DNA of 45,639 bases from Dorea sp. (GCA_022769185.1 JALEKG010000008.1:1-45639); one strand, 5' to 3'. Positions 8,808-17,305 are shown, counted from the stretch's first letter. Notes: generated from the sequence alone by a model not told the origin. Numbers and translations: made by a program.

Positions 8808-9983
8808 CTATAATACTTTCTTAAGTTTTTCTATCATCTCATCTACATGCTCTTTTTCAATCACAAGTGGTGGGACAAAACGAATGATATCTTCCCCTGC
8901 CCCGATAATCAAAAGTCCTTCTTTCAAGGCAGCATTCGTTACTTTAGAAACAGGTTTTGTAATCTGGATTCCCTGCATCAATCCCGTTCCTTTTCTCGCT
9001 GTTACACAATCGTACTCATCCACCAGTACATCCAGCTTTTCTGCCAGATATGTTCCTACTTCTTTTGCATGTTCTGCAAGCTTCTCTCTTTCAAATATTT
9101 CAATAGTCTTACTGACAGCCATACATGCCAGAGGATTTCCACCATACGTTGTTCCATGATCTCCCGGCTCCAGTGAAGATTCTGCCACCTGATCCGTCAT
9201 TGCAAATGCACCCACTGGAATTCCGCTTCCGATTGCCTTTGCCATAGACATTAGATCCGGTTTGATTCCATATGCCTGCCATGCAAACATGGATCCAGTA
9301 CGCCCCATACCGCACTGCACCTCATCACAAATCATCAGTATGCCTTCATCATCGCAGAGTTTCCGAATTCCTTTCATAAACTCTTCTGTTGCCAGATTGA
9401 TTCCTCCCTCTCCCTGGAGAGGTTCCAAAATTATGGCACATGTTTTATCTGTTACCAATGCTTTCACACTGTCCAGATCGTTGTATTCTGCAAAGGAAAC
9501 ACCCGGAACCAGCGGTTCAAATGGCTCCCGGTACGGACTATGCCCGGTCACAGACAAAGCACCCATGCTTCTTCCGTGAAAAGATTCTTTCATTGCAATA
9601 AATTCACACCTGCCGGTTCCTTTTTTATAAGCATATTTTCTTGCTGCTTTTAAAGTTCCTTCTACCGCCTCTCCTCCACTGTTCGTAAAGAAGATCCGGT
9701 CCATTCCCGTTATTCTTTTCAGATCCTCTGCTGCTTTTCCGCAGGTTGTATTATAATAAAGATTGGAAGTATGAAATATCTGATCAATCTGCGATTTTAA
9801 GGCATCATTCAGTTCCTGATTACCATATCCAAGAGATGACACAGCATAGCCCGCCGCGAAATCCAGATATTTTTTTCCATCGGTGTCAAATAAATAAACC
9901 CCTTCTCCTTTTTCCAATACAATCGGAAACTGATTATAAGTATGTACCAGTGCCTGATTCGTTTCTTCCATATATTGATTCAT
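8808..9983 (-). CDS. argD: Acetylornithine aminotransferase
   Basis: This class-III PLP-dependent aminotransferase converts N-acetylglutamate semialdehyde to N-acetylornithine, using glutamate as amino donor, in arginine biosynthesis. Characteristic segments are FTNSGGEAVEGTLKAARKYA, SFHGRSMGALSVTGH, and the pocket ILEPLQGEGG, with ICDEVQCGMGRTG and MAKAIGSGIPVG, whose Lys should bind PLP. The start at MNQYMEE is chosen because a GGAGAA ribosome site overlaps the argB stop and sits seven bases ahead; a longer frame to 10022 overlaps argB. The protein of about 391 residues has normal family length. It is the last enzyme gene of the argCJBD operon. Confidence 0.94.
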   Translation of the reverse strand: MNQYMEETNQALVHTYNQFPIVLEKGEGVYLFDTDGKKYLDFAAGYAVSSLGYGNQELNDALKSQIDQIFHTSNLYYNTTCGKAAEDLKRITGMDRIFFTNSGGEAVEGTLKAARKYAYKKGTGRCEFIAMKESFHGRSMGALSVTGHSPYREPFEPLVPGVSFAEYNDLDSVKALVTDKTCAIILEPLQGEGGINLATEEFMKGIRKLCDDEGILMICDEVQCGMGRTGSMFAWQAYGIKPDLMSMAKAIGSGIPVGAFAMTDQVAESSLEPGDHGTTYGGNPLACMAVSKTIEIFEREKLAEHAKEVGTYLAEKLDVLVDEYDCVTARKGTGLMQGIQITKPVSKVTNAALKEGLLIIGAGEDIIRFVPPLVIEKEHVDEMIEKLKKVL

Positions 9984-9987
9984 AAAT

Positions 9988-10893
9988 CTATTCTCCATGA
10001 TAAAATTTCTCGTCAGTATCATTCAGGATTGCTGTTCCGATTCCTTTATTTGTAAATATTTCCAGAAGCAGGCAGTGTGGAATCCGCCCATCCAGAATAT
10101 GTACTCTGGAAACTCCATTTTCAATCGCTTCAATACAGTTCTGAATCTTCGGAAGCATACCTCCTCCAATATATCCTTCCTTCATCAGTTGTTTTCCATC
10201 AGACACTTTTAACTCAGAAATTAAGGTCTCTGGATCATTTGGATCCTTATATACCCCTTCGATATCTGTCAGGAACGCAAGCTTTTCTGCCTTGACCGCT
10301 TTTGCAATCGCACATGCTGCATCATCTGCATTAATGTTATATGTATTATAGTCATCATCCAGTCCGACAGGACAGATAATCGGAAGAAAATCCTTCTCCA
10401 GCAGATCGAAAAGGATATCCGCATTGACCTCTTTGACATCACCAACAAAGCCAATATCTTCCCCATCTGCATATTTTTTATCTACTTTCAGAAGTGCGCC
10501 GTCTTTTCCACTGATACCAATTGCTCTGACTCCAAGCTCCTCTACCAGCTGTACCAGGCTCTTATTTACTTTACCGAGAACCATTTCCACCAGTTCCATA
10601 GTTGCTTCGTCCGTAACGCGAAGACCATTCATAAATTCCGGCTGCATTCCGACCTTCCCAACCCAACGGCTGATTTCCTTACCTCCACCGTGTACGATGA
10701 TTGGTTTGAATCCTACCAGCTTCAAAAGTGTTACATCCTGAATGACCTGAGCTTTCAACTGCTCATCAATCATCGCACTTCCGCCATATTTTACAACAAT
10801 GATCTTCCGGTTAAATCTCTGAATATACGGCAATGCCTCGATCAGCACTTCTGCCTTGTCCAGATACTTCTGCATTGATTTTTCCATTTTCAC
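9988..10893 (-). CDS. argB: Acetylglutamate kinase
   Basis: The roughly 300-residue amino-acid kinase phosphorylates N-acetylglutamate, the second step of the acetylated arginine pathway. The glycine-rich substrate loops are clear: [12 protein letters not shown] near residue 30 and [12 protein letters not shown] near 65. The C-terminal part has [28 protein letters not shown] and a [18 protein letters not shown] segment, as in ArgB proteins. The start is either GTG at 10893 or ATG at 10887; AAGGAG upstream suits both, five bases before the GTG and eleven before the ATG. Its stop overlaps the ribosome site of argD, indicating coupling. Feedback inhibition by arginine is typical of some ArgB proteins but cannot be read here with confidence. 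Confidence 0.95.
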   Translation of the reverse strand: MKMEKSMQKYLDKAEVLIEALPYIQRFNRKIIVVKYGGSAMIDEQLKAQVIQDVTLLKLVGFKPIIVHGGGKEISRWVGKVGMQPEFMNGLRVTDEATMELVEMVLGKVNKSLVQLVEELGVRAIGISGKDGALLKVDKKYADGEDIGFVGDVKEVNADILFDLLEKDFLPIICPVGLDDDYNTYNINADDAACAIAKAVKAEKLAFLTDIEGVYKDPNDPETLISELKVSDGKQLMKEGYIGGGMLPKIQNCIEAIENGVSRVHILDGRIPHCLLLEIFTNKGIGTAILNDTDEKFYHGE

Positions 10894-10967
10894 TCACGCT
10901 CCTTTTTATAGCATGCAATCTATTTATCGCTATAATCTAATGTATTCGTTACATATTTCTAATTCTA

Positions 10968-12191
10968 TTAACTTCTGTAATCCGCATTGATTTCAATATA
11001 ACCATGCGTAAGATCACAGCCCCATGCAGTCGCTTCTTTGTCACCCATTTTCACATCTGCAATTGCAGTTACCTCAGGCTCAGAAAGGATCTTGGTTGCT
11101 TCTTCTTCACTGTAATCCACCGCCGTACCATTTTCAATAATCTGTATCTTTCCTGCCTTACTTTCAAAAAACAGATCCACTTGTTCTGGATCAAACTGTG
11201 CGCCAGAATAACCCATAGCACAAAGGATTCTTCCCCAGTTTGCATCATGTCCTGCGATAGCCGTCTTAGTCAGATTCGAGCATACAATCGATTTTGCAAG
11301 CGTTTTTGCCTGTTCTACACTTTCACATCCGACAGCCTTTACTTCAAATAATGCAGTTGCTCCTTCCCCATCTCCTGCAATCTTCTTTGCAAGATACTCA
11401 TTGATCACATGAAGAGCTTCTGCAAACTTTTTATAATCTTCACTCCCGTATACGATTTCCGGATTCCCTGCCAATCCATTTGCCAGAAGAATGACTGTAT
11501 CATTCGTTGAAGTATCTCCATCTACGGAAATCATATTATATGTATCATCTACATCCTCACTCAGAGCTTCCTGAAGTGCATCTTTTGTGATTACTGCATC
11601 GGTTGTAATAAATGCAAGCATTGTGCACATATTTGGATGGATCATTCCAGATCCTTTTGCCATACCACCTATTGTAACTATCTTGTCTCCTACTTCAATC
11701 TCAACAGCCAACTCCTTCTCACACGTATCGGTTGTCATGATTGCTTTGGCCGCTTCGGTTCCATTTTCCAGAGAAACGTTCTTTTTTCCTGCAAGAACTT
11801 TGATTCCAGCTGTCAGTTTTTCAATCGGAATCTGCTTTCCGATAACACCTGTAGAACCGATAAGAACACCGTCTGCAGAAATATTCAGTGCCTGTGCTGC
11901 CGCCTCTGCAGTATCCTTGCAATATCCAAATCCTTCTGCACCGGTACATGCATTGGCAATTCCTGAGTTCACAATGACAGCCTGTGCTTTTGCACCGCTT
12001 TTTACCACCTGCTGATCCCATTTTACCGGAGCTGCCTTTACTACATTTGTGGTAAATGTTCCTGCTGCCACACATGGAACCTGGCTGTATACCATTGCCA
12101 TATCTGTTCTGTCAGTATATTTAATTCCTGCTGCTGTTGCTGCTGCTTCATATCCTTTTGCTGCGGTCACTCCGCCTTTGATCTGTTTCAT
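10968..12191 (-). CDS. argJ: Bifunctional ornithine acetyltransferase / N-acetylglutamate synthase
   Basis: The 407-residue protein recycles the acetyl group from N-acetylornithine to glutamate and can also acetylate glutamate from acetyl-CoA. ArgJ precursors self-cleave before a Thr that becomes the catalytic N-terminal nucleophile of the beta chain. Here that site reads MIHPNMCTMLAF, with Thr near residue 190. The residue before it is Cys rather than the more usual Ala, which is a small oddity. The oxyanion-hole region GSTGVIGKQIP is intact. The C-terminus (HGYIEINADYRS) is typical. The ribosome site is AAAGGAAG. ArgJ in place of ArgE means the cyclic pathway is used. Confidence 0.95.
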   Translation of the reverse strand: MKQIKGGVTAAKGYEAAATAAGIKYTDRTDMAMVYSQVPCVAAGTFTTNVVKAAPVKWDQQVVKSGAKAQAVIVNSGIANACTGAEGFGYCKDTAEAAAQALNISADGVLIGSTGVIGKQIPIEKLTAGIKVLAGKKNVSLENGTEAAKAIMTTDTCEKELAVEIEVGDKIVTIGGMAKGSGMIHPNMCTMLAFITTDAVITKDALQEALSEDVDDTYNMISVDGDTSTNDTVILLANGLAGNPEIVYGSEDYKKFAEALHVINEYLAKKIAGDGEGATALFEVKAVGCESVEQAKTLAKSIVCSNLTKTAIAGHDANWGRILCAMGYSGAQFDPEQVDLFFESKAGKIQIIENGTAVDYSEEEATKILSEPEVTAIADVKMGDKEATAWGCDLTHGYIEINADYRS

Positions 12192-12247
12192 ATTCTTTTC
12201 TTCCTTTCCTTCTGTCTCTATTATTTCTATATTTTATATTAATTTTT

Positions 12248-12694
12248 TTATTGAATAAACGCAGTAATATTTTTTTCATTCAATGTGAAATCATAATAAT
12301 TCAGATCCTCGCGTCTGGTCCAGCCGATTTCCTTCCAGAACGCATTTCCAATATCATTCTTCGTAAATGCAATGAGGGATACCTTATTGATCTGCTCTTT
12401 TTTCAGTGCCTCCATAGCAAATACAACCATTGCTTTTCCAATTCCACGCATCCGGTACTGTTCATCCACACATACATGATAAAGACATCCCCTTCTTCCA
12501 TCATGGCCACATAAAATCGCACCTACAATCTTTCCATCCACTTCGGCTACAACACTAGTCGCTGGATTCCGTTTCAAAAACCGTTCTATGCCTTCTCTTG
12601 AATCATCCACGCTTCGGATTCCGAAACCCTTGATCTTCATCCACAAAGTACGAACCTGATCATAGTCTTCAATTGTCATTACTCTAATCAACAT
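12248..12694 (-). CDS. GNAT-family N-acetyltransferase
   Basis: The 148-residue protein has the Gcn5-related acetyltransferase fold: an N-terminal IRVMTIEDYDQVRTLW, the central VAEVDGKIVGAILCGHDGRRG strands, and acetyl-CoA binding motif A as VDEQYRMRGIGKAM (RxxGIG). Lying between argC and argJ, it may be an N-acetylglutamate synthase-like enzyme or a protein or small-molecule acetyltransferase. It is shorter than classical ArgA, and context is the only support for an arginine role. The ribosome site GGGAG precedes ATG at seven bases. GNAT substrates are hard to predict from sequence. Confidence 0.85.
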   Translation of the reverse strand: MLIRVMTIEDYDQVRTLWMKIKGFGIRSVDDSREGIERFLKRNPATSVVAEVDGKIVGAILCGHDGRRGCLYHVCVDEQYRMRGIGKAMVVFAMEALKKEQINKVSLIAFTKNDIGNAFWKEIGWTRREDLNYYDFTLNEKNITAFIQ

Positions 12695-12717
12695 ATTTTT
12701 CTCCCTTATCTGTAATT

Positions 12718-13758
12718 CTACGGGAACATCGGAACCAGTTCCAGCCCTTCACTTTCCGGCAGTCCAAACATCAGATTCATATTCTGAACAGCCTGGCCCG
12801 CTGCTCCTTTTACCAGATTATCAATCGCCCCCATCATAATGATGCGTTTGGTTCTTGGGTCAATCTTGAAATTTAGATCCACATAATTACTGCCTTCCAC
12901 CCATTTCGTTTCTGGATAGACATCCTTTTCCAACACACGGATAAATATCTCATCCTTATAATACTGATCATAAATTGCTTTTACTTCTTCATATGTAACA
13001 TCCTTCTTAAGAGATGCATATTCAGTTGCAAGAATTCCACGGTTCATCGGAACCAGATGCGGCGTAAAATTGATCACAACCTGTTCTCCAGATGCATATC
13101 CAAGCTGCTCTTCGATTTCCGGAGTATGTCTGTGCGTTGCAACACCATAGGCTTTCATATTCTCATTTACCTCACAGAAAAGATTCTGCACCTTAGCACC
13201 TCTTCCTGCTCCGGAAGTCCCAGATTTCGCATCTACGATCAGTGTATTCATATCAATGATACCTTCCTTTGCAAGCGGATACGCCGTCAGAATCGAACAT
13301 GTCGTATAGCATCCCGGATTCGCAACAAGTCTTGCCTTCTTCACATCCTCACGATTAATCTCACACAGACCATATACTGCCTCGCCAATAAACTGCGGAC
13401 TCTTATGCGTAATTCCATACCACTTTTCGTACGTTTCAACATCCTTAATCCTAAAATCCGCACTCAAATCAATGATCTTCGTCTGTGACAGAATTTCCTC
13501 TGTCACCATCGAAGCACAAAAGCCCTGTGGCGTAGCTGTAAAAATCACATCCGCCTGCTTCGCAAGTTCCTCCATATTATCATCCAGACATTTCGCATCC
13601 ACGATCTTGAACATATTCTGATAGATATCCGCATACTTCTTATCAATATAACTTCTTGAACCATACCAGACAATCTCCACATCCTTATGGCCCATCATTA
13701 ACCTTACTAACTCGCCACCAGCATAACCAGTTGCTCCAATAATTCCAACCTTAATCAT
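12718..13758 (-). CDS. argC: N-acetyl-gamma-glutamyl-phosphate reductase
   Basis: The 346-residue NADPH-dependent enzyme makes N-acetylglutamate semialdehyde, the third arginine step. The N-terminal nucleotide-binding loop GIIGATGYAGGELVRLM and the catalytic Cys150 in ANPGCYTT are clear, and the substrate-binding segment SGTSGAGRG follows. Length is normal for ArgC. It is the promoter-proximal gene of the argC-GNAT-argJ-argB-argD operon. The ribosome site AAGGAT lies about nine bases before the ATG. The leader of about 110 bases contains a GGGGACGG repeat array, and the promoter upstream carries ARG-box-like operators, so arginine-dependent repression by ArgR is likely. Confidence 0.96.
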   Translation of the reverse strand: MIKVGIIGATGYAGGELVRLMMGHKDVEIVWYGSRSYIDKKYADIYQNMFKIVDAKCLDDNMEELAKQADVIFTATPQGFCASMVTEEILSQTKIIDLSADFRIKDVETYEKWYGITHKSPQFIGEAVYGLCEINREDVKKARLVANPGCYTTCSILTAYPLAKEGIIDMNTLIVDAKSGTSGAGRGAKVQNLFCEVNENMKAYGVATHRHTPEIEEQLGYASGEQVVINFTPHLVPMNRGILATEYASLKKDVTYEEVKAIYDQYYKDEIFIRVLEKDVYPETKWVEGSNYVDLNFKIDPRTKRIIMMGAIDNLVKGAAGQAVQNMNLMFGLPESEGLELVPMFP

Positions 13759-13779
13759 CTATAACATCCTTTTTAGGTG

Positions 13780-13854
13780 GGGACGGGGTATTTTTAAAAA
13801 TCCTCCGTCCCAAATTAAAAATCCCCTGTCCCTTTTTGCAGGTTTCCCTGTCCC
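13780..13854. repeat. GGGGACGG palindromic repeat array (copy A)
   Basis: An imperfect palindrome (13780-13811, 16-base arms with two mismatches, core GGGACGGGGTATTTTT) is followed by two further right-hand half copies near 13817-13832 and 13843-13854. The same repeat family occurs at 23361-23402 and 30437-30480. Here it lies in the argC leader between promoter and ribosome site, where it would form an RNA hairpin. A frame of 69 codons across this stretch has no independent support as a gene. Confidence 0.7.
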
Positions 13855-13858
13855 AAAT

Positions 13859-13910
13859 AAAAGTACTTGCATAATTATACATCTTAAATGCATATTATGC
13901 AAGTACTTTT
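13859..13910 (-). promoter_or_regulatory. argC promoter with two overlapping ARG-box-like operators; possible terminator of the upstream unit
   Basis: On the minus strand a -35 TTGCAT (13897-13902) and a -10 TATAAT (13874-13879) are 17 bases apart. Two palindromes resembling ARG boxes cover them: ATGCATATTATGCAA (13888-13902) and TTGCATAATTATACAT (13867-13882). Their centres are about 21 bases apart, as in paired ArgR sites. The whole is framed by a perfect 17-base inverted repeat, 13859-13875 with 13894-13910, ending in TTTT on the minus strand. It may also end transcripts from the PadR-SEDS unit. Promoter and dyads are seen; ArgR binding is inferred. Confidence 0.85.
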
Positions 13911-13964
13911 CTGATTTTCTGCATATTCTTACAATGATACTGATTAAATAGGATTGTCGCCACT

Positions 13965-15356
13965 TCATCTGCAGGTTTCTTTTACATTCTGATACATGCG
14001 TGGAGTCTGATCTGCCAATACATTCTGATAACGGTAGATACTAAGAAGCAGACCCAGCATAATATATGTCACCAGCATCCAGGTGCCGCTATATGTAATA
14101 AATGGGCAATATACACTTGTCGTTGGCATCCATCCCAGATTCACCATTATATATAATATAATTTGCAATAGAAATATGACTGTGCATCCAGTTCCCATGA
14201 TCATCCCCAGCTGATTTTTTTGACTGAATGAAATTCGGAAAAGGCGCAGAATAAAATATACAATTGTGCCTACCAGAAGTATTGCTGCCAGGATACCATA
14301 GCATACAAGAATATAAGTTAATATATAATTTAACCCTTCCGTAAATTCTAAGGCTGTCTGTCCCATATATTTATTTGCTCCCACAATCTGGCTGCCAGAT
14401 ATCAGTTTTCTCAGTGCATGTCTCTGATAATCTCTTTCAATGCCTGCTTCGATATTTCCTTCAAAGATCCACGGAAACATACTGCGAATCCGGTTCGCCA
14501 TATAGCTCGGTCCAGACATCATGATTTTCATACATCCCGCAAGCGGCACCAGAAACAACGTTCCCCATAGTACAGCAAGCGTTCTCTTCATTTTTACCTT
14601 GTACCATCCTTTTAAAATGGCCACAGATAATACTAACAAATATGCCATTGCTAGAATACATGCCTGAAACGTCCGTGGAATGCGAAGCACAAAGTATACT
14701 GGAGCAATCATCCACAACACGCTCACTACGATTCCACGATACCCTTGTCCTCTATATTGATACAATACCGCTCCGTAGAGTGGCACGGTTAAAAATGCCA
14801 ATGTGGATAAAGTCAACGTACCGATTCCCAGATTGATCCAATTTGATGCGCCATTAATCTCAAGTCCAAACCCAAACATTCCCGATGCAAGCAATAGAAT
14901 CATTACAACCATAATCCGTTTCGCCCATTTTCCAATCCAACTATAATCTATATAGCACACTCCCACCATCACGCCAAGTCCGATCATCATTTTCAGCAGA
15001 TCATCCAGAAGATTCTGAATTCCCTGTCCATAGAAAAAGCAGACTCCTTGATTTCCAAGACGAAGCTGTAAAATATATAACAAGCAGACTCCCAACAGAC
15101 TGAGCAGCACAATTCCTCCAATCATCCCCCATGCCGTCTTTGGCCGATGGATCCGATCCATCTCTATCCCAACTTCCACTGGATCCCCCATCTGGCGAAC
15201 TGCCTCCTCTTCCGCCTCTTTTTCCGTCATTCCTTCTGACATATACTCTGTTTTCTGATCTTCAATGTGTGCTGACAGTTCTTCAGTCACAAGCGGAAGT
15301 ACCTTCTTACAACGGATCTGTTCTGTTAAAATCTCCAAATAAGTTTGTTTATTCAT
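13965..15356 (-). CDS. SEDS (FtsW/RodA/SpoVE) family membrane protein with N-terminal permease-prefix domain
   Basis: Starting at MNKQTYLEIL (GGAGG at eight bases; a longer frame begins at 15383) the product has about 463 residues. The first 75 or so form a cytoplasmic helical domain of the permease-prefix/DUF1700 type (EELSAHIEDQKTEYMSEGMTEKEAEEEAVRQMGDP). About ten membrane segments follow, with SEDS landmarks: NGASNWINLGIGTL (compare GAKRWI) and the closing SVYCPFITYSGTWMLVTYIMLGLLLS (compare PFISYGG). At the usual catalytic TDFIF-AVI-EE position the sequence reads LNYILTYILVC, so the key Asp appears as Asn and the Glu pair is missing. Glycosyltransferase activity is therefore doubtful. 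The gene overlaps the PadR stop by eight bases, and such pairs usually form one regulated unit. Confidence 0.82.
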   Translation of the reverse strand: MNKQTYLEILTEQIRCKKVLPLVTEELSAHIEDQKTEYMSEGMTEKEAEEEAVRQMGDPVEVGIEMDRIHRPKTAWGMIGGIVLLSLLGVCLLYILQLRLGNQGVCFFYGQGIQNLLDDLLKMMIGLGVMVGVCYIDYSWIGKWAKRIMVVMILLLASGMFGFGLEINGASNWINLGIGTLTLSTLAFLTVPLYGAVLYQYRGQGYRGIVVSVLWMIAPVYFVLRIPRTFQACILAMAYLLVLSVAILKGWYKVKMKRTLAVLWGTLFLVPLAGCMKIMMSGPSYMANRIRSMFPWIFEGNIEAGIERDYQRHALRKLISGSQIVGANKYMGQTALEFTEGLNYILTYILVCYGILAAILLVGTIVYFILRLFRISFSQKNQLGMIMGTGCTVIFLLQIILYIMVNLGWMPTTSVYCPFITYSGTWMLVTYIMLGLLLSIYRYQNVLADQTPRMYQNVKETCR

Positions 15357-15684
15357 AACATGTACCTCCCAGCACTTCGCCAACTGCCTGCGAATATTCT
15401 GTCCATTCCTGCGCTTTCTTCTGGAGCTGTTTCTTCCCGGTTTTAGTCAGATGGTAATATTTCCGAAGCTTTCCTACTGCCTCTTGTTCGTAGGATTCCA
15501 GATATCCCTTTTCCTCCATTCCATGAAGAAGCGGATACAGCGTGCCCGCTTTCAACTCAAACACATTCCTCGACCGTTCCCGGAGAACCTCTATCATCTC
15601 ATATCCATACATATCTTTGTCCTCCAAAAGCTTCATAATTAACATTGCTGTACTTCCTGATACCAGGCTCTTATCCACTGCCAT
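15349..15684 (-). CDS. PadR-family transcriptional regulator
   Basis: I start at ATG 15684 (MAVDKSLVSG), behind an AAAGGA site; an upstream frame to 15780 has no ribosome site. The protein of about 111 residues has the PadR winged helix: TAMLIMKLLEDKDMYGYEMIEVL, then the recognition and wing segment FELKAGTLYPLLHGMEEKGYLESYE, and a C-terminal dimerisation helix. Small PadR proteins typically repress their own operon and respond to envelope stress or ligands. Translation is coupled to the downstream SEDS gene. A strong promoter with AT-rich dyads upstream fits autoregulation. Confidence 0.92.
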   Translation of the reverse strand: MAVDKSLVSGSTAMLIMKLLEDKDMYGYEMIEVLRERSRNVFELKAGTLYPLLHGMEEKGYLESYEQEAVGKLRKYYHLTKTGKKQLQKKAQEWTEYSQAVGEVLGGTCYE

Positions 15685-15806
15685 CACACATTTTCCTTTC
15701 TTTTGCGCATTTATCTTCCAAATTTCATACTTTACATTATCATAATAATGTAGAAGCAAATTTCTCCGATTGATATCCACTCCACATATCGTCCACCAAT
15801 ATATCG

Positions 15807-15844
15807 ACTATCTATATAGTATATCGGTAATCTATATATGTCAA
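15807..15844 (-). promoter_or_regulatory. padR promoter and likely PadR operator
   Basis: On the minus strand TTGACA (15839-15844) and TACTAT (15816-15821) are 17 bases apart, a near-consensus sigma-A promoter. The -10 region lies inside a dyad with arms ACTAT/ATAGT (15807-15820), and a CGATATA motif occurs twice around it. PadR proteins usually bind dyads of this kind over their own promoter, so this is a probable autoregulatory operator. Confidence 0.75.
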
Positions 15845-15962
15845 TCTATTTTTATCAAAAATTCCATCTTAATTCTGCAGAATATTATATACACGAAAAT
15901 ATTCATATTTTTATTCATTTTATGCATAAAATCCATTATTTTAACTTTTTTAGTATTTCTTA

Positions 15963-15991
15963 TTGCATAATTATTAAAAATAGTGTATAGT
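15963..15991 (+). promoter_or_regulatory. argG promoter with ARG-box-like site
   Basis: TTGCAT (15963-15968) and TATAGT (15986-15991) are separated by 17 bases, the same -35 as at argC. The -35 lies in an ARG-box-like sequence TTGCATAATTATTAA. A further perfect palindrome, ATTTTATGCATAAAAT, is centred 46 bases upstream at 15917-15932. ArgR control is inferred from similarity to the argC operator. Between 15781 and 16057 I see no gene. Confidence 0.7.
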
Positions 15992-16057
15992 AAACCTTGC
16001 AATTCAAAAACAGATATTTCTTAAAATAAATCATTTCACATTAGGAGGATATATAAG

Positions 16058-17290
16058 ATGAAAGAAAAAGTTGTATTAGCATATTCTGGTGGTCTTGATA
16101 CCACAGCTGTAATTCCTTGGTTAAAAGAAACTTTTGGCTATGATGTCATTTGCTGCTGTATCAACTGCGGGCAGGGTGAAGAACTGGATGGACTGGAGGA
16201 ACGTGCAAAAATGTCCGGAGCTTCCAAGTTATATATTGAAGATATTGTAGATGATTTCTGTGATAACTATATTGTTCCATGTGTACAGGCTCATGCAGTC
16301 TATGAGAATAAATATCTTCTCGGAACTGCTATGGCTCGTCCGGCAATTGCAAAGCGTTTGGTTGAAATCGCCAGAAAAGAAGGCGCTGTTGCTATCTGCC
16401 ACGGAGCAACCGGAAAGGGAAATGATCAGATTCGTTTCGAACTTGGCATCCGCGCTCTGGCTCCGGATATCAAAATCATTGCTCCATGGCGGATGACAGA
16501 TTTGTGGACGATGCAGTCCCGTGAAGATGAGATCGAATATTGCCACAAGCATGGCATTGATCTTCCGTTTGACGCAAAACACAGTTACAGTCGTGACCGA
16601 AACTTATGGCATATCAGCCACGAGGGACTGGAACTGGAAGATCCATCCCAGGAACCAAACTATGATGATCTGCTGGTTCTTACGACTCCACCAGAAAAAG
16701 CCCCGGATGAAGGCGAATATGTAACCATGACATTTGAAAAGGGTGTTCCAAAAAGTATCAATGGGGAAGAGATGAAGGTATCTGATATCATCCGTAAGTT
16801 AAATGAACTTGGCGGCAAGCATGGAATTGGTATCTGTGATATCGTAGAAAACCGTGTTGTTGGAATGAAGTCACGTGGCGTATACGAGACTCCAGGAGGA
16901 ACGATCCTGTATGAGGCTCATCAGCAGTTAGAAGAACTGGTATTGGACCGTGCTACTTATGAAGTAAAGGAAGAGATGGGAAATAAGCTGTCCCAGGTTG
17001 TATACGAAGGGAAATGGTTCACACCACTGCGTGAAGCAATCCAGGCATTCATCGAAACTACACAGGAATATGTAACCGGTGAAGTAAAATTCAAACTCTA
17101 CAAAGGAAATATTACCAAAGCCGGCACTACTTCTCCTTACTCATTATACAATGAATCACTTGCAAGCTTTACCACCGGAGATTTATATGACCATCATGAT
17201 GCAAGCGGATTCATCAATCTGTTCGGCCTTCCATTAAAAGTACGTGCTCTCAAAATGCAGGAAGTAGAAAAAAATCAGAATTCAAAATAA
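16058..17290 (+). CDS. argG: Argininosuccinate synthase
   Basis: The 410-residue enzyme condenses citrulline and aspartate with ATP to argininosuccinate, the penultimate arginine step. The N-terminal PP-loop VVLAYSGGLDTTAVIPWL binds ATP. GATGKGNDQIRFELG, DAKHSYSRDRNLWHISHEGLELEDP and the later KVYETPGG-like region (GVYETPGGTILYEAH) are diagnostic. Length is normal. AGGAGG stands nine bases before ATG. The gene is monocistronic by appearance: argH does not follow and a strong terminator does. It is divergent from the PadR unit and some 2.3 kb from argC, sharing its promoter style. Confidence 0.97.
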   Translation: MKEKVVLAYSGGLDTTAVIPWLKETFGYDVICCCINCGQGEELDGLEERAKMSGASKLYIEDIVDDFCDNYIVPCVQAHAVYENKYLLGTAMARPAIAKRLVEIARKEGAVAICHGATGKGNDQIRFELGIRALAPDIKIIAPWRMTDLWTMQSREDEIEYCHKHGIDLPFDAKHSYSRDRNLWHISHEGLELEDPSQEPNYDDLLVLTTPPEKAPDEGEYVTMTFEKGVPKSINGEEMKVSDIIRKLNELGGKHGIGICDIVENRVVGMKSRGVYETPGGTILYEAHQQLEELVLDRATYEVKEEMGNKLSQVVYEGKWFTPLREAIQAFIETTQEYVTGEVKFKLYKGNITKAGTTSPYSLYNESLASFTTGDLYDHHDASGFINLFGLPLKVRALKMQEVEKNQNSK

Positions 17291-17305
17291 TCACCAAAAT
17301 GATAC

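Noticed and set aside
8446-9159. A 237-codon plus-strand frame opposite the YdcZ-like gene and argD
   Set aside because: It is antisense to real genes and low in complexity; no ribosome site is seen.
13759-13968. A 69-codon frame between argC and the SEDS gene
   Set aside because: It lies across the GGGGACGG array, argC promoter and inverted repeat and has no ribosome site or protein-like composition.
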